From Nitrospira lenta (GTDB lineage: Bacteria; Nitrospirota; Nitrospiria; Nitrospirales; Nitrospiraceae): 64,000 nucleotides of DNA. The notes beneath the pieces were generated by a model. It did not search any database and was not told the DNA's origin. It saw only the letters and a program-made list of their open reading frames with translations. The stretch is from contig NZ_OUNR01000001.1 of NCBI RefSeq assembly GCF_900403705.1, positions 620,001-684,000 on the forward strand, in the 5' to 3' direction. Position numbers and translations under genes: made by a program. How positions within the stretch are numbered: the first letter of the stretch is position 1; each line of letters starts with the position of its first letter. Shown here piece by piece: positions 17,147 to 24,697 of this stretch.

Positions 17147-18165
17147 GCAGAGGGCTCCACAGGCGATGGGCTGGCAATGGTCTCTTCGATATCCCGCTGA
17201 ATCAGTTCGTGCACGCGCCCTTCAGCCATTCCTTTGGCCCGGCGGATGGCATTCTTAATGGCTTTCGCCGAGGAGCGTCCGTGACAGATGATGGTGATCC
17301 CGTTAACGCCGAGCAACGGGGCCCCTCCGAACTCGGCATAATCAATCTTGCGTTTCAGATTGAGGAGCGGCGCTGCGATCAGCGGATACGCCAGCCGCCC
17401 CAGCCACGAACTGGAAATTTCTTTGATCAAGAGTTTTTTGATCGTCTCAGCCACGCCCTCGGAAATCTTCAGCGCGACATTCCCGATAAACCCGTCGCAG
17501 ACGACGACGTCGGCCGTTCCGCTATAGACCTCACGCCCCTCGACATTGCCGATAAAGTTCAGCGTACTGGCTTTTAATAGTTTAAACGCTTCTTTGGTGA
17601 CTTCATTGCCCTTGCTGTCTTCCTCACCAATACTCAGAAGGCCGACGCGCGGATTCGGTTTGCGAAACAGGTGTTTCCCGTATTCGTTCCCCATCAGGGC
17701 AAATTGTTCGAGATGTTTCGCCGAACAATCGACATTGGCGCCGACGTCCAGCATGATGGCCTCGCCCGTCAGTGTCGGCAAACTGGTGGCGATGGCCGGC
17801 CGCTCGACCCCTTTCGTTAATCCCAGCACAAAGAACGACGACACCATGCTCGCACCGGTGTTGCCCGGACTGACCACGGCGCTGGCCTCTCCGTGTTTGA
17901 CCAACTCCGTCGCGATCCAGATCGACGAATCCCGTTTTTTACGCGCCACTGCCGCCGGCGATTCATGCATCTCGACGACCTGCGGGGCGTGCCGAATGGA
18001 GAGGCGGCCATCGGTCGCACCGAGGCGCGCGCATTCGCGCTGTAAGGTCGTCTCATCGCCGACAAGAATGACCTCGACATCGAGCTCCTTGGCAGCCTGC
18101 ATGGCGCCTTCGATACAGGGTGCAGGACCATGGTCCCCCCCCATCGCATCAAGCGCAATCTTCAT
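17143..18165 (-). CDS. plsX: Phosphate acyltransferase PlsX
   Basis: Makes acyl-phosphate from acyl-ACP for phospholipid synthesis. The 340 residues start MKIALDAMGGDHGPAP and contain GNTGASMVSS, MLDVGANVDC, LLSIGEEDSKGN and VVCDGFIGNVALK, all typical. It leads the fab genes. Its ATG is overlapped by the stop of an upstream 45-codon ORF that resembles the plsX start itself (see 18162-18299), which probably affects how plsX is translated. Confidence 0.96.
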   Translation of the reverse strand: MKIALDAMGGDHGPAPCIEGAMQAAKELDVEVILVGDETTLQRECARLGATDGRLSIRHAPQVVEMHESPAAVARKKRDSSIWIATELVKHGEASAVVSPGNTGASMVSSFFVLGLTKGVERPAIATSLPTLTGEAIMLDVGANVDCSAKHLEQFALMGNEYGKHLFRKPNPRVGLLSIGEEDSKGNEVTKEAFKLLKASTLNFIGNVEGREVYSGTADVVVCDGFIGNVALKISEGVAETIKKLLIKEISSSWLGRLAYPLIAAPLLNLKRKIDYAEFGGAPLLGVNGITIICHGRSSAKAIKNAIRRAKGMAEGRVHELIQRDIEETIASPSPVEPSA

Positions 18166-18299
18166 AGGGAGTCACATACTCGAAAATGGGTGAACAAATA
18201 ACGCCTCTGAGCACTCGCACTAGACCATAGTTGTGCGACAGGCATCGCCAGAGGCGCGGAACCATAGTCTCGCACGATCACAGCAAGCGTGATCTTCAT
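18162..18299 (-). other. 45-codon upstream ORF: decayed duplicate of the plsX start region
   Basis: The ORF starts at ATG 18299 and ends TGA 18162-18164, overlapping the plsX ATG as ATGA. Its first residues (MKITLAVIVRDYGSAPLAM) resemble the plsX start (MKIALDAMGGDHGPAPCIE). At DNA level the resemblance runs from TGTTCA (18334-18339, matching 18191-18196) through TCGAGTA and CTATGAAGAT into codon ~16, with one 9-base gap. So a segment of roughly 90 bp was duplicated 134 bp apart. The second half (VAQLWSSASAQRRYLF...) is unlike plsX. CGCCTCTG at 18202-18209 pairs with CAGAGGCG at 18249-18256 inside the ORF. It may be a translated leader or only a relic. Confidence 0.5.
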
Positions 18300-18406
18300 A
18301 GAGGATAATGTACTCGAGATTGGGATAGATGGCTGAACACGCGTGGCACCCGTGATTGTCCCCGATGTGCCGAGAGCTTAGCGCAGGCGCACGAAATGCA
18401 CAACCG

Positions 18407-18439
18407 GAAGGAAAGTGGCCGAGGCCTATCGGCCTCGGC
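18407..18439 (-). terminator. Hairpin terminator between rpmF and plsX
   Basis: GCCGAGGCC (18418-18426) pairs perfectly with GGCCTCGGC (18431-18439) around a TATC loop. On the minus strand ACTTTCCTTCC follows the stem, a weak pyrimidine-rich tail. It lies 22 bases past the rpmF stop and may separate the ribosomal-protein unit from plsX-fab, wholly or partly. Confidence 0.55.
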
Positions 18440-18460
18440 GCATCTGTTCTCGCGGTCCTG

Positions 18461-18646
18461 CTAGGACTCTTCGACCTGAATGACTGCCTTACCCTTGTAG
18501 GTTCCGCAGTTCAAACACGTATAGTGCGGCAGCTTCAGCTCGTGGCACTGCGGGCATACGGACATCCCCGGAGGGGTCATCCGCAGCTTTTGTGTGCGCC
18601 GCTTGTCGCGGCGTGCACGAGAATGTTTATGTTTCGGATTAGGCAT
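18461..18646 (-). CDS. rpmF: 50S ribosomal protein L32
   Basis: 61 residues with the standard N-terminus MPNPKHKHSRARRDKRR and a zinc-ribbon of two Cys pairs (CPQC and CLNC). It follows the DUF177 gene and precedes plsX, the common yceD-rpmF-plsX order. Keeping four Cys means this is the zinc-binding form. Confidence 0.97.
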   Translation of the reverse strand: MPNPKHKHSRARRDKRRTQKLRMTPPGMSVCPQCHELKLPHYTCLNCGTYKGKAVIQVEES

Positions 18647-18695
18647 GGCAACTCCTTCCCACGTTCAAGACCGCCGGGAGCTCAGCTCCCCGACG

Positions 18696-19328
18696 TCACT
18701 TCTGTTCAGTCTTCACATTCCGTAATATTTGAAACGGATTGGTCGGCGCCTCAGCCGGACAGGCACACCGCCCCTCGTTCAAATTCTTCCCACAATGCGG
18801 GCACAACCCCGCACAATCGTCTTTGCACAACGGATGCATCGGATTCGACAAAATCACTTGCTCTCGCAACATCGGTGCGAGTTCCAAATGATCGCCTTCG
18901 TAATGATAAATCTCGTCATCCGTTTCGTCCGGCTCAACTTCTACCGGCTCGACAGCTTTCTTGCGATGGTCAACCCGCTTGGCAGCCGGCGGAACGATCT
19001 TTGGCTCAGGCTCATAGACGACACGGAGCGCAAACGCCAACGGCTCAGAGAAATGAGTCAAGCACCGCACGCACTCCCGGATGGCCGTCCCTTCCACCAC
19101 TCCGGTCACACAAATCGTGCGCTCGACCTTACTCAGGTCCAATCCGACCGCCAGCGCTCCGTCGAGCTGCGTGTCGGCTTCGACCAGTCCTAGCTCCTCA
19201 GCGGTCACATCGCCCGTCAGCGACAACCCATCGGCGGTGATATCTGCAAGATGCGGTGTGAGCAGATCCATCATGACCTCCGGCGACCAACCGGCTCCAG
19301 GTGCCTGTATCGCGTCGCGCTGACTCAC
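18696..19328 (-). CDS. yceD: DUF177 / YceD family protein
   Basis: 210 residues. The conserved core is IRECVRCLTHFSEPL near residues 85-99 and the C-terminal Cys cluster CKDDCAGLCPHCGKNLNEGRCAC, probably a zinc site. YceD is linked to 23S rRNA accumulation and is almost always next to rpmF, as here. The start at GTG 19328 is tentative; the N-terminus is poorly conserved in the family. Confidence 0.88.
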   Translation of the reverse strand: MSQRDAIQAPGAGWSPEVMMDLLTPHLADITADGLSLTGDVTAEELGLVEADTQLDGALAVGLDLSKVERTICVTGVVEGTAIRECVRCLTHFSEPLAFALRVVYEPEPKIVPPAAKRVDHRKKAVEPVEVEPDETDDEIYHYEGDHLELAPMLREQVILSNPMHPLCKDDCAGLCPHCGKNLNEGRCACPAEAPTNPFQILRNVKTEQK

Positions 19329-19333
19329 GCGCG

Positions 19334-19609
19334 CTATCGCTCCTCGGCAAAGCTGATAATCGCGATGTGCCGGGCGCGCTTGATTGAAATCGTCAATTCA
19401 CGTTGATGCCGCATGCAGTTCCCGGAAATCCGGCGCGGAACGATTCGCCCGCGCTCGGTGAGAAAATTCCTGAGCAGCCCGGCATCCTTAAAATCAATTG
19501 GAGCCTTCTCCAAGCAAAACCGGCAAGGCCGGCGCCGTTGAAACAACCGCCCGCCGCCCCCGTTACCATCACGACGATCGCCGCCAGTTGCACCACCCGT
19601 TCGTTCCAT
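19334..19609 (-). CDS. rpsR: 30S ribosomal protein S18
   Basis: 91 residues. The conserved part is [41 protein letters not shown] and the final [11 protein letters not shown]. The N-terminal ~25 residues are Gly/Arg-rich and longer than usual. ATG 19609 is chosen because AGGAGG precedes it at good spacing. It follows ssb in the rpsF-ssb-rpsR order; rplI, often next, is not here. Confidence 0.96.
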   Translation of the reverse strand: MERTGGATGGDRRDGNGGGGRLFQRRRPCRFCLEKAPIDFKDAGLLRNFLTERGRIVPRRISGNCMRHQRELTISIKRARHIAIISFAEER

Positions 19610-19632
19610 CACTGCCTCCTCGTTCGTCCTAA

Positions 19633-20046
19633 TCAATGCTGTTCGTCATATTCATAGCTGGGTTCGTCATGGATCGGCGGTTCACCGCCCGGTCCGCCAC
19701 TCGCCCCGCCGCCATCCTGACGCTTCGGCATGAAGGTCACGCTCTGGGCCACCACTTCATGCTTACTGCGCTTCTGGCCGTCTTCGGTTTCCCAGCGGCG
19801 TTGTTGGAGCCGCCCTTCAATGATCGCCCCGTTGCCTTTGCTCAAATACTGCCCGCAATGTTCAGCCTGCTTGCCGAACACGACGATATCTACGAAACAG
19901 ACTTCCTCTTTCAGCTCCTCACCCTGCTTGAACCGCCGGCTCACCGCCAGTCCGAAACTCGCCACGGGGGTCCCGCTCGGCGTGTACCGCAGCTCGGGAT
20001 TCCGCGTGAGGTTGCCCATGAGGATGACTTTATTAAATCCGGCCAC
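19633..20046 (-). CDS. ssb: Single-stranded DNA-binding protein
   Basis: 137 residues with one OB fold: [47 protein letters not shown] and [14 protein letters not shown]. It protects single-stranded DNA in replication and repair. The tail is short and Gly/Pro-rich and ends SYEYDEQH, not the acidic DDDIPF-like tip through which SSB normally recruits partners. The start is GTG 20046, inside the end of rpsF (14-base overlap). Confidence 0.94.
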   Translation of the reverse strand: MAGFNKVILMGNLTRNPELRYTPSGTPVASFGLAVSRRFKQGEELKEEVCFVDIVVFGKQAEHCGQYLSKGNGAIIEGRLQQRRWETEDGQKRSKHEVVAQSVTFMPKRQDGGGASGGPGGEPPIHDEPSYEYDEQH

Positions 20047-20380
20047 CGTCGGTCTCCTGCGCTGAGGCCTCTAACGGTCGCGGCGGAACTAATTCTTTTT
20101 CGAGATGGACGGTCAAGAACTTGAGGATGTTGTCTTCCAAACGGTAGGCCCGCTCGAGTTCGCCGACGGTCGTGTTGGGCGCGCGGAAATAGAAATAGGC
20201 ATAGGTGCCTTTTCGCTCATGCCGCACTTCGTAGGCAAGCTTCTTCTTGCCCCAGTTCTCGGCCTTGATGAATTGTGCACCGGTCTTATCGGCCACGGCT
20301 TTCATCTTGTCGATGAGGGTATTGGTCTCCTCGTCGGAGACGGACGGACGAATAATGAACAGAGACTCGTACAGCTCCAT
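20033..20380 (-). CDS. rpsF: 30S ribosomal protein S6
   Basis: 115 residues: MELYESLFIIRPSVSDEET, FIKAENWGKKKLAYEVRHERKGTY and YRLEDNILKFLTVHLEKE are typical. S6 pairs with S18, encoded two genes later. The start at ATG 20380 has AGGAGG at ideal spacing; a longer frame upstream has no ribosome binding site of note. Confidence 0.97.
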   Translation of the reverse strand: MELYESLFIIRPSVSDEETNTLIDKMKAVADKTGAQFIKAENWGKKKLAYEVRHERKGTYAYFYFRAPNTTVGELERAYRLEDNILKFLTVHLEKELVPPRPLEASAQETDGGRI

Positions 20381-20403
20381 GCAGCAATCCTCCTGGACAA
20401 AGG

Positions 20404-20449
20404 CCCCGGATCCAGTCCGGAGCGAGGTGTAGGTGCCTCTATATGAGGC
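20404..20449 (-). promoter_or_regulatory. rpsF leader with two hairpins (candidate S6:S18 autoregulatory site)
   Basis: Reading the minus strand, the leader folds into GCCTC/GAGGC (20445-20449 with 20435-20439) and then CTCCGGA/TCCGGGG (20416-20422 with 20404-20410, one G-U, 5-base loop) just before the rpsF ribosome binding site. In many bacteria the S6:S18 complex binds an rpsF leader hairpin carrying a CCG element. A CCG is present here, but I cannot confirm the exact motif. Confidence 0.35.
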
Positions 20450-20465
20450 GTAATGAACGGTGGAC

Positions 20466-20493
20466 GGTATCACAGCGGCAAAGAGGCTGTCAA
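20466..20493 (-). promoter_or_regulatory. Putative sigma70-type promoter of rpsF-ssb-rpsR-yceD-rpmF
   Basis: On the minus strand TTGACA (20488-20493) and GATACC (20466-20471) are 16 bases apart. Transcription would start about 80 bases before the rpsF ATG, giving the structured leader at 20404-20449. The -35 is perfect, the -10 partial. Confidence 0.45.
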
Positions 20494-20550
20494 TTGAAGG
20501 AGGGATGCTGGAGATCGTTCTGGCTACGCCATGTCCCCGATCAGCATCCG

Positions 20551-21135
20551 CTAATCTCTGCGATCAAACCAATAAATCAGCTCAACCAGATGGAGATCCA
20601 CTCCGCGGCTGTCTTGCCCGTAGAGCGTCGCATCCGAGTAGTGCTGAAAGTGATAGCCGATTCCGAGCGGTCCAGCCACGCGGCTGGTAATTCCGAACGT
20701 CCATACAAACTGAAAGGGTCCGCCGAAATTCTGCCGGCCGAATTTGGAATCACTCAGCAGTGCCCCTCCCCCTCCCATATCGATGGCCACGAGTCCGTCC
20801 TTGCGCCCTACTACAATGTCGAGCGGCACCACAGTCATCACTCCGTTGGTTTCATCACCACCTCGGAGCGCGCCGAGCGAAGCCAGCATCCTCGTACCGA
20901 GTATCCAGCCTCCGCCAAGCTCTTTTTCCCAGGGGAGCCGAACGGTTGCCGCAAGATCGATCTGGTTAAAATCGTTCTGTCGCTCTTTCCCGAGAGGTGA
21001 TCCGCCACTGACGCCTCCTCTGATCCTGAGCGATTCAAAGGCGAACTCTCCGGCCCTAGCCGCCCCAACGAACCCAGCAAGGACAGCCATCACACTCGTC
21101 AGAGCAATGACCATCACGTGCATATGCTTACGCAT
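20551..21135 (-). CDS. PagL-like lipid A deacylase (acyloxyacyl hydrolase family), outer membrane
   Basis: 194 residues with a signal peptide (long hydrophobic stretch ending GAARA before GEFAFES). Alternating hydrophobic strands indicate a small outer-membrane beta-barrel. Near the C-terminus HFQHYSDATLY gives His and Ser (about 165 and 167) and DLHLVELIYWF gives Glu (about 183), matching the His-Ser-Glu triad of PagL, which removes the 3-O acyl chain from lipid A. The overall fit is good for such a divergent family. Its position between pth and rpsF is unusual. Sequence elsewhere in the protein is not distinctive. Confidence 0.7.
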   Translation of the reverse strand: MRKHMHVMVIALTSVMAVLAGFVGAARAGEFAFESLRIRGGVSGGSPLGKERQNDFNQIDLAATVRLPWEKELGGGWILGTRMLASLGALRGGDETNGVMTVVPLDIVVGRKDGLVAIDMGGGGALLSDSKFGRQNFGGPFQFVWTFGITSRVAGPLGIGYHFQHYSDATLYGQDSRGVDLHLVELIYWFDRRD

Positions 21136-21218
21136 CCAAGAGCCTCACAATCATCATGCCCATCGGCTTATCGAATCATTGCCATGGCACGGCTCATCCT
21201 ACACTCACCAGCGGTCGC

Positions 21219-21803
21219 CTAGGCCTCGTCCTGTATAGGCTTTTCACGAATATTGAATTGATTCATGGCAGTGGAAAGACCGCGGTGAATCAGGCACTCG
21301 AGTGCGTCGACGGCTTGTTCGAGGCATGGCGTAAAGACCGCCATCTCATCCTGCATGACAGGCTGCAATACATAGTCGGCAGCATCCAGGCCTGGAGCTG
21401 GTCTGCCGATTCCGATTTTGACCCGGATAAACTGCGGAGTCCCAAGCGCCTCTATCACCGATTTAATCCCGTTATGGCCACCAGACCCGCCGCCCTGCTT
21501 GATGCGTAGCCGACCGGGCTCTAAATCGAGATCGTCGTGAAGGAGAATCAGGTTGTCCGGCTTGATTTTAAACTCGCGCAGCAAGCCTTTGAGGGGAGGA
21601 CCCGTGAGATTCATCCAGTCCAACAAGCCCGCCAGCTCGATGAACTCCGACCCGAGCCGACCTGATCCTCGTTGAGCTGTACCGCGGGAGATGAGACGGA
21701 TAGACCATCGAGCAGCCGCCCGCTCGATGGCCCACATACCGGCATTGTGACGGGTCTGGGCGTAGGCTCTGCCAGGATTGCCCAGTCCGACGAGGAGATA
21801 CAC
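21219..21803 (-). CDS. pth: Peptidyl-tRNA hydrolase
   Basis: Recycles peptidyl-tRNA released from ribosomes. The 194 residues start YLLVGLGNPGRAYAQTRHNAGMW, containing the catalytic His, and have LLHDDLDLEPGRLRIKQGGGSGGHNGIKS and FIRVKIGIGRP. It starts at GTG 21803, two bases after rplY. Confidence 0.97.
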   Translation of the reverse strand: MYLLVGLGNPGRAYAQTRHNAGMWAIERAAARWSIRLISRGTAQRGSGRLGSEFIELAGLLDWMNLTGPPLKGLLREFKIKPDNLILLHDDLDLEPGRLRIKQGGGSGGHNGIKSVIEALGTPQFIRVKIGIGRPAPGLDAADYVLQPVMQDEMAVFTPCLEQAVDALECLIHRGLSTAMNQFNIREKPIQDEA

Positions 21804-21805
21804 CG

Positions 21806-22579
21806 CTACTTCTTCTTTTCAGCGTCCTTCTTTTCAGCTTTCGGAGCATCCTTACCGGCAGCTTTCTTGTCGCCGCCCTTGGCATCTCCGGCAGCTGCGG
21901 CGGCGCCCGCCTTCGCAGGCTCTCCACCTTCACCCGCTTCCTTGCCCTTTGTCGCGACTTCCGGCTCGGTGGCCGTGCCCGCGCCGCCAGTCAACAGTGC
22001 TTCCAGCTTGGCATCGGAGATCGGCGCCGCCACGCTCACGATCATCAGATCTTCGTCATCAAGGAATCGAATGCCTTCGCGCTGCGCCACATCCTTCAGG
22101 TGAATGCCTTGGCTGATTCCAAGGGATGACGCATCCACATCGATCTGGTCCGGCATTGCCGCCGGCAAACACTCGATATGAAGTTCGCGGGTATTGTTGT
22201 GCAACACACCGCCTTCTTTGACACCGATGGGAATGCCTCCGACGACATGCACTGGCACCTTGACGCGAATTGGCTTATCCATGGAGACTTCAAATAAATC
22301 CGCATGGAGCACGCTGCCTGTAATGGGGTCGACCTGATAATCGCGCAACAATGCCGTACGGCTCGCCTTCGTCGTGGCTCCGGCTATGGTCAATGACACC
22401 AGCACCGTACTGCCCGATTGCGCCTTGAGAATCTTTACCAACTCATCCGGATTAACGGTCAACAGTACACACTCGCCTTGACCATAGAGAACAGCGGGGA
22501 TCTTGCCACTCCGCCGCAACTGGCGCGCGATACCCTTTCCAGACTGCTCCCGTACGGTCACTGCTAAATCAAATTTCAT
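21806..22579 (-). CDS. rplY: 50S ribosomal protein L25 (CTC/TL5 type)
   Basis: 257 residues. The N-terminal 5S rRNA-binding domain (EQSGKGIARQLRRSGKIPAVLYG) is followed by the TL5-type domain (HVVGGIPIGVKEGGVL, LHIECLPAAMPDQIDVD). The last ~65 residues are a low-complexity Ala/Gly/Lys tail ending in Lys-rich repeats, common in this type but long here. The prs-rplY-pth order is a frequent bacterial arrangement. Confidence 0.96.
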   Translation of the reverse strand: MKFDLAVTVREQSGKGIARQLRRSGKIPAVLYGQGECVLLTVNPDELVKILKAQSGSTVLVSLTIAGATTKASRTALLRDYQVDPITGSVLHADLFEVSMDKPIRVKVPVHVVGGIPIGVKEGGVLHNNTRELHIECLPAAMPDQIDVDASSLGISQGIHLKDVAQREGIRFLDDEDLMIVSVAAPISDAKLEALLTGGAGTATEPEVATKGKEAGEGGEPAKAGAAAAAGDAKGGDKKAAGKDAPKAEKKDAEKKK

Positions 22580-22629
22580 GATATTCCTCCGTCTCTCTTC
22601 CGTCGATCTGGTCCCCGCGATTCAAGGAC

Positions 22630-23571
22630 TCAGGCAAATAATGAGCTGACTGATTCGTCTTCGTGAATACGCCGAATGGCCTCGCCCAGCAGCGGCGCGA
22701 CCGAAAGTTGATACAGCTTGGGGCAGGTCTGCTCTTTCCCGCGTAAGGGGATGGTATCGGTGACCACCACCTGCGATAAACAGGACTTCGTGATCCGCTC
22801 CAACGCCGGCCCAGACAACACTGCGTGCGTGCAGGCGGTCCACACTTCCCGCGCCCCTTTGTCGGCACAGGCCTGCGCACCCTGCACAATGGTTCCCGCC
22901 GTATCGATCATATCGTCCAGGAGCAGTACGCTCTTACCCTGCACATCGCCGATGATATTCATGATTTGCGCTTGATTGGGGCCTTCTCGGCGTTTATCGA
23001 TAATGGCGAGGTTGGCCTGCAGCCGCTTGGCAAAAGCGCGAGCGCGCTCGACTCCGCCGGCGTCAGGCGACACGACCACTAAATCACTGATCTTTTTCTT
23101 GGTGATGTAATCCAAGAGCACAGGCAACGCATACAGATGATCGACCGGCACATTGAAAAACCCCTGGATCTGTCCCGCGTGGAGATCCATCGTCAAGACA
23201 CGATCGGCACCGGCCGTACTGATCAAATCCGCCACCAGCTTCGCTGAAATCGGCACGCGCGGCTGATCCTTCCGATCCTGCCGGCCATAGCCAAAGTACG
23301 GAATCACCGCCGTGATCCGGTTCGCCGACGAGCGCTTGAGCGCGTCGATGATGATCAATAACTCTAACAGGGAATCATTCACCGGTTGGCAAGTCGACTG
23401 CACGACAAAGACATCAGCGCCGCGCACATTCTCATCGACTTTGACACGGATCTCGCCGTCGCTAAAGGAAGAGACGGTCGCCTCCCCGAGCCTTTGCCCA
23501 AGATAGGTGCAGATCTCGTGGGCAAGCGCAGGATTAGCGTTCCCAGAGAATATTTTCAGTTCTCTGTTCAT
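22630..23571 (-). CDS. prs: Ribose-phosphate pyrophosphokinase
   Basis: Makes PRPP from ribose 5-phosphate and ATP for nucleotide, His and Trp synthesis. The 313 residues contain [25 protein letters not shown], the [13 protein letters not shown] loop, [20 protein letters not shown] and the PRPP loop [14 protein letters not shown] start it at ATG 23571 ([14 protein letters not shown]); the longer in-frame extension is not family-like. It lies between ispE and rplY. Confidence 0.97.
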   Translation of the reverse strand: MNRELKIFSGNANPALAHEICTYLGQRLGEATVSSFSDGEIRVKVDENVRGADVFVVQSTCQPVNDSLLELLIIIDALKRSSANRITAVIPYFGYGRQDRKDQPRVPISAKLVADLISTAGADRVLTMDLHAGQIQGFFNVPVDHLYALPVLLDYITKKKISDLVVVSPDAGGVERARAFAKRLQANLAIIDKRREGPNQAQIMNIIGDVQGKSVLLLDDMIDTAGTIVQGAQACADKGAREVWTACTHAVLSGPALERITKSCLSQVVVTDTIPLRGKEQTCPKLYQLSVAPLLGEAIRRIHEDESVSSLFA

Positions 23572-23719
23572 CACCGATTTCTCAAACGGTCCAAATCTCT
23601 TACTTATGAAGTAACTGAATTCTTGAATGAATTGACTTACCGGCGGACGGTGGCACCGTGCGGACACATTGCCACTTTGCTCACGGCTCGCTGCGGAAGA
23701 AGCCAACCAAGTGGCGGAC

Positions 23720-23747
23720 TTTATCGGAAATGGCTCGGATTTGTCAA
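23720..23747 (-). promoter_or_regulatory. Putative sigma70-type promoter of prs
   Basis: On the minus strand TTGACA (23742-23747) and GATAAA (23720-23725) are 16 bases apart, leaving a leader of about 145 bases before the prs ATG. A perfect 13-base palindrome, ACGGTGGCACCGT, lies at 23647-23659 within that leader and could be an operator. No tRNA is found in this gap, although one often sits between ispE and prs. Confidence 0.45.
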
Positions 23748-23773
23748 CCGATTGCTAGCAAATCAGAAGGGCG

Positions 23774-24697
23774 TCACTCAATTCGTAATTTCCCAGAATT
23801 TGTCTGCACCACAAATGCCTTCATCTCCGAACGGCCGTGAAAAGTGGCCGCCGACTGGCGAGCTTCGGCTTCTTCCTGAAATATTCCAAACACGGTTGCA
23901 CCGCTGCCGGACAGCAATGCCAGCTGAGCGCCCCCACTCAACAAGCCCCTCTTGATCTGCTGCAGGATAGGATGCGCCGCGAATACCGGGCCTTCGAAAT
24001 CGTTTGAAGCCAGACTGATCACAGCATCCCATGTGGTGAGGGGCTGTGCCTCCAGTTGAGTGCATCGTTCAGAAAGCGGCACCACGCCCTGCCTGGTCGT
24101 AGATAGCTGCTGATAGGCCCATTTCGTCTCAACGGGAAAACCAGGATTCACGAGCACTACCCAGCGGGAATCGGCCACATGAATCGCCTTGACCCGTTCG
24201 CCTCGCCCTGCAACCACCGCCGTCGGGGCATGAAAGAAGAACGGCACGTCGCTCCCAAGCTCTTGGCCGACTTCCGCCATCTGGGCTGCTGACCAGCCCA
24301 GCTTCAGGAGTTGATTGATTCCGAGAATAGTTGCCGCAGCATCACTGCTCCCACCCCCAAGCCCGGCTCCCATCGGAATACGCTTCGCCAACCGGATATC
24401 GAGACCGATCTTGCGTTGCGCTTGTGCGAGCACCGCGGCCGCAGCACGATATACGAGATTAGTCTGATCGACGCTGAGGGCATTGCTGTCGCACTGTAGC
24501 CGGATCTCAGTATGCTGCGGAGCTGAGCGAATCGTGACGGCATCTTCCAGCCCAACCGTCTGCATGAGGCTCCACAGATTGTGGAACCCCTCAGGACGAC
24601 GATCAAGCACCCGAAGGATCAGATTAACCTTGGCTGGAGCGAATACGGTCACAGCGGATCGAGAAGGATCGGGCGAATCTTCGTGCGGTCTAGTCAC
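23774..24697 (-). CDS. ispE: 4-diphosphocytidyl-2-C-methyl-D-erythritol kinase
   Basis: ATP-dependent kinase of the MEP isoprenoid pathway. The 307 residues have APAKVNLILRVLDRRPEGFHNL near the start and the GHMP ATP loop PMGAGLGGGSSDAAATI near 100, then VLVNPGFPVET and the late glycine loop ALLSGSGATVFG. It overlaps the end of the response regulator gene by 8 bases. Confidence 0.96.
   Translation of the reverse strand: MTRPHEDSPDPSRSAVTVFAPAKVNLILRVLDRRPEGFHNLWSLMQTVGLEDAVTIRSAPQHTEIRLQCDSNALSVDQTNLVYRAAAAVLAQAQRKIGLDIRLAKRIPMGAGLGGGSSDAAATILGINQLLKLGWSAAQMAEVGQELGSDVPFFFHAPTAVVAGRGERVKAIHVADSRWVVLVNPGFPVETKWAYQQLSTTRQGVVPLSERCTQLEAQPLTTWDAVISLASNDFEGPVFAAHPILQQIKRGLLSGGAQLALLSGSGATVFGIFQEEAEARQSAATFHGRSEMKAFVVQTNSGKLRIE

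Noticed and set aside
18356-19240. 294-codon open frame on the + strand
   Set aside because: It is antisense to rpmF and yceD, both well recognised, and its translation is Arg/Pro/Ser-rich with no motif.
23572-23773. Possible tRNA between ispE and prs
   Set aside because: A tRNA is common at this junction, but I found no T-loop (GGTTCRA), acceptor stem or CCA end on either strand.
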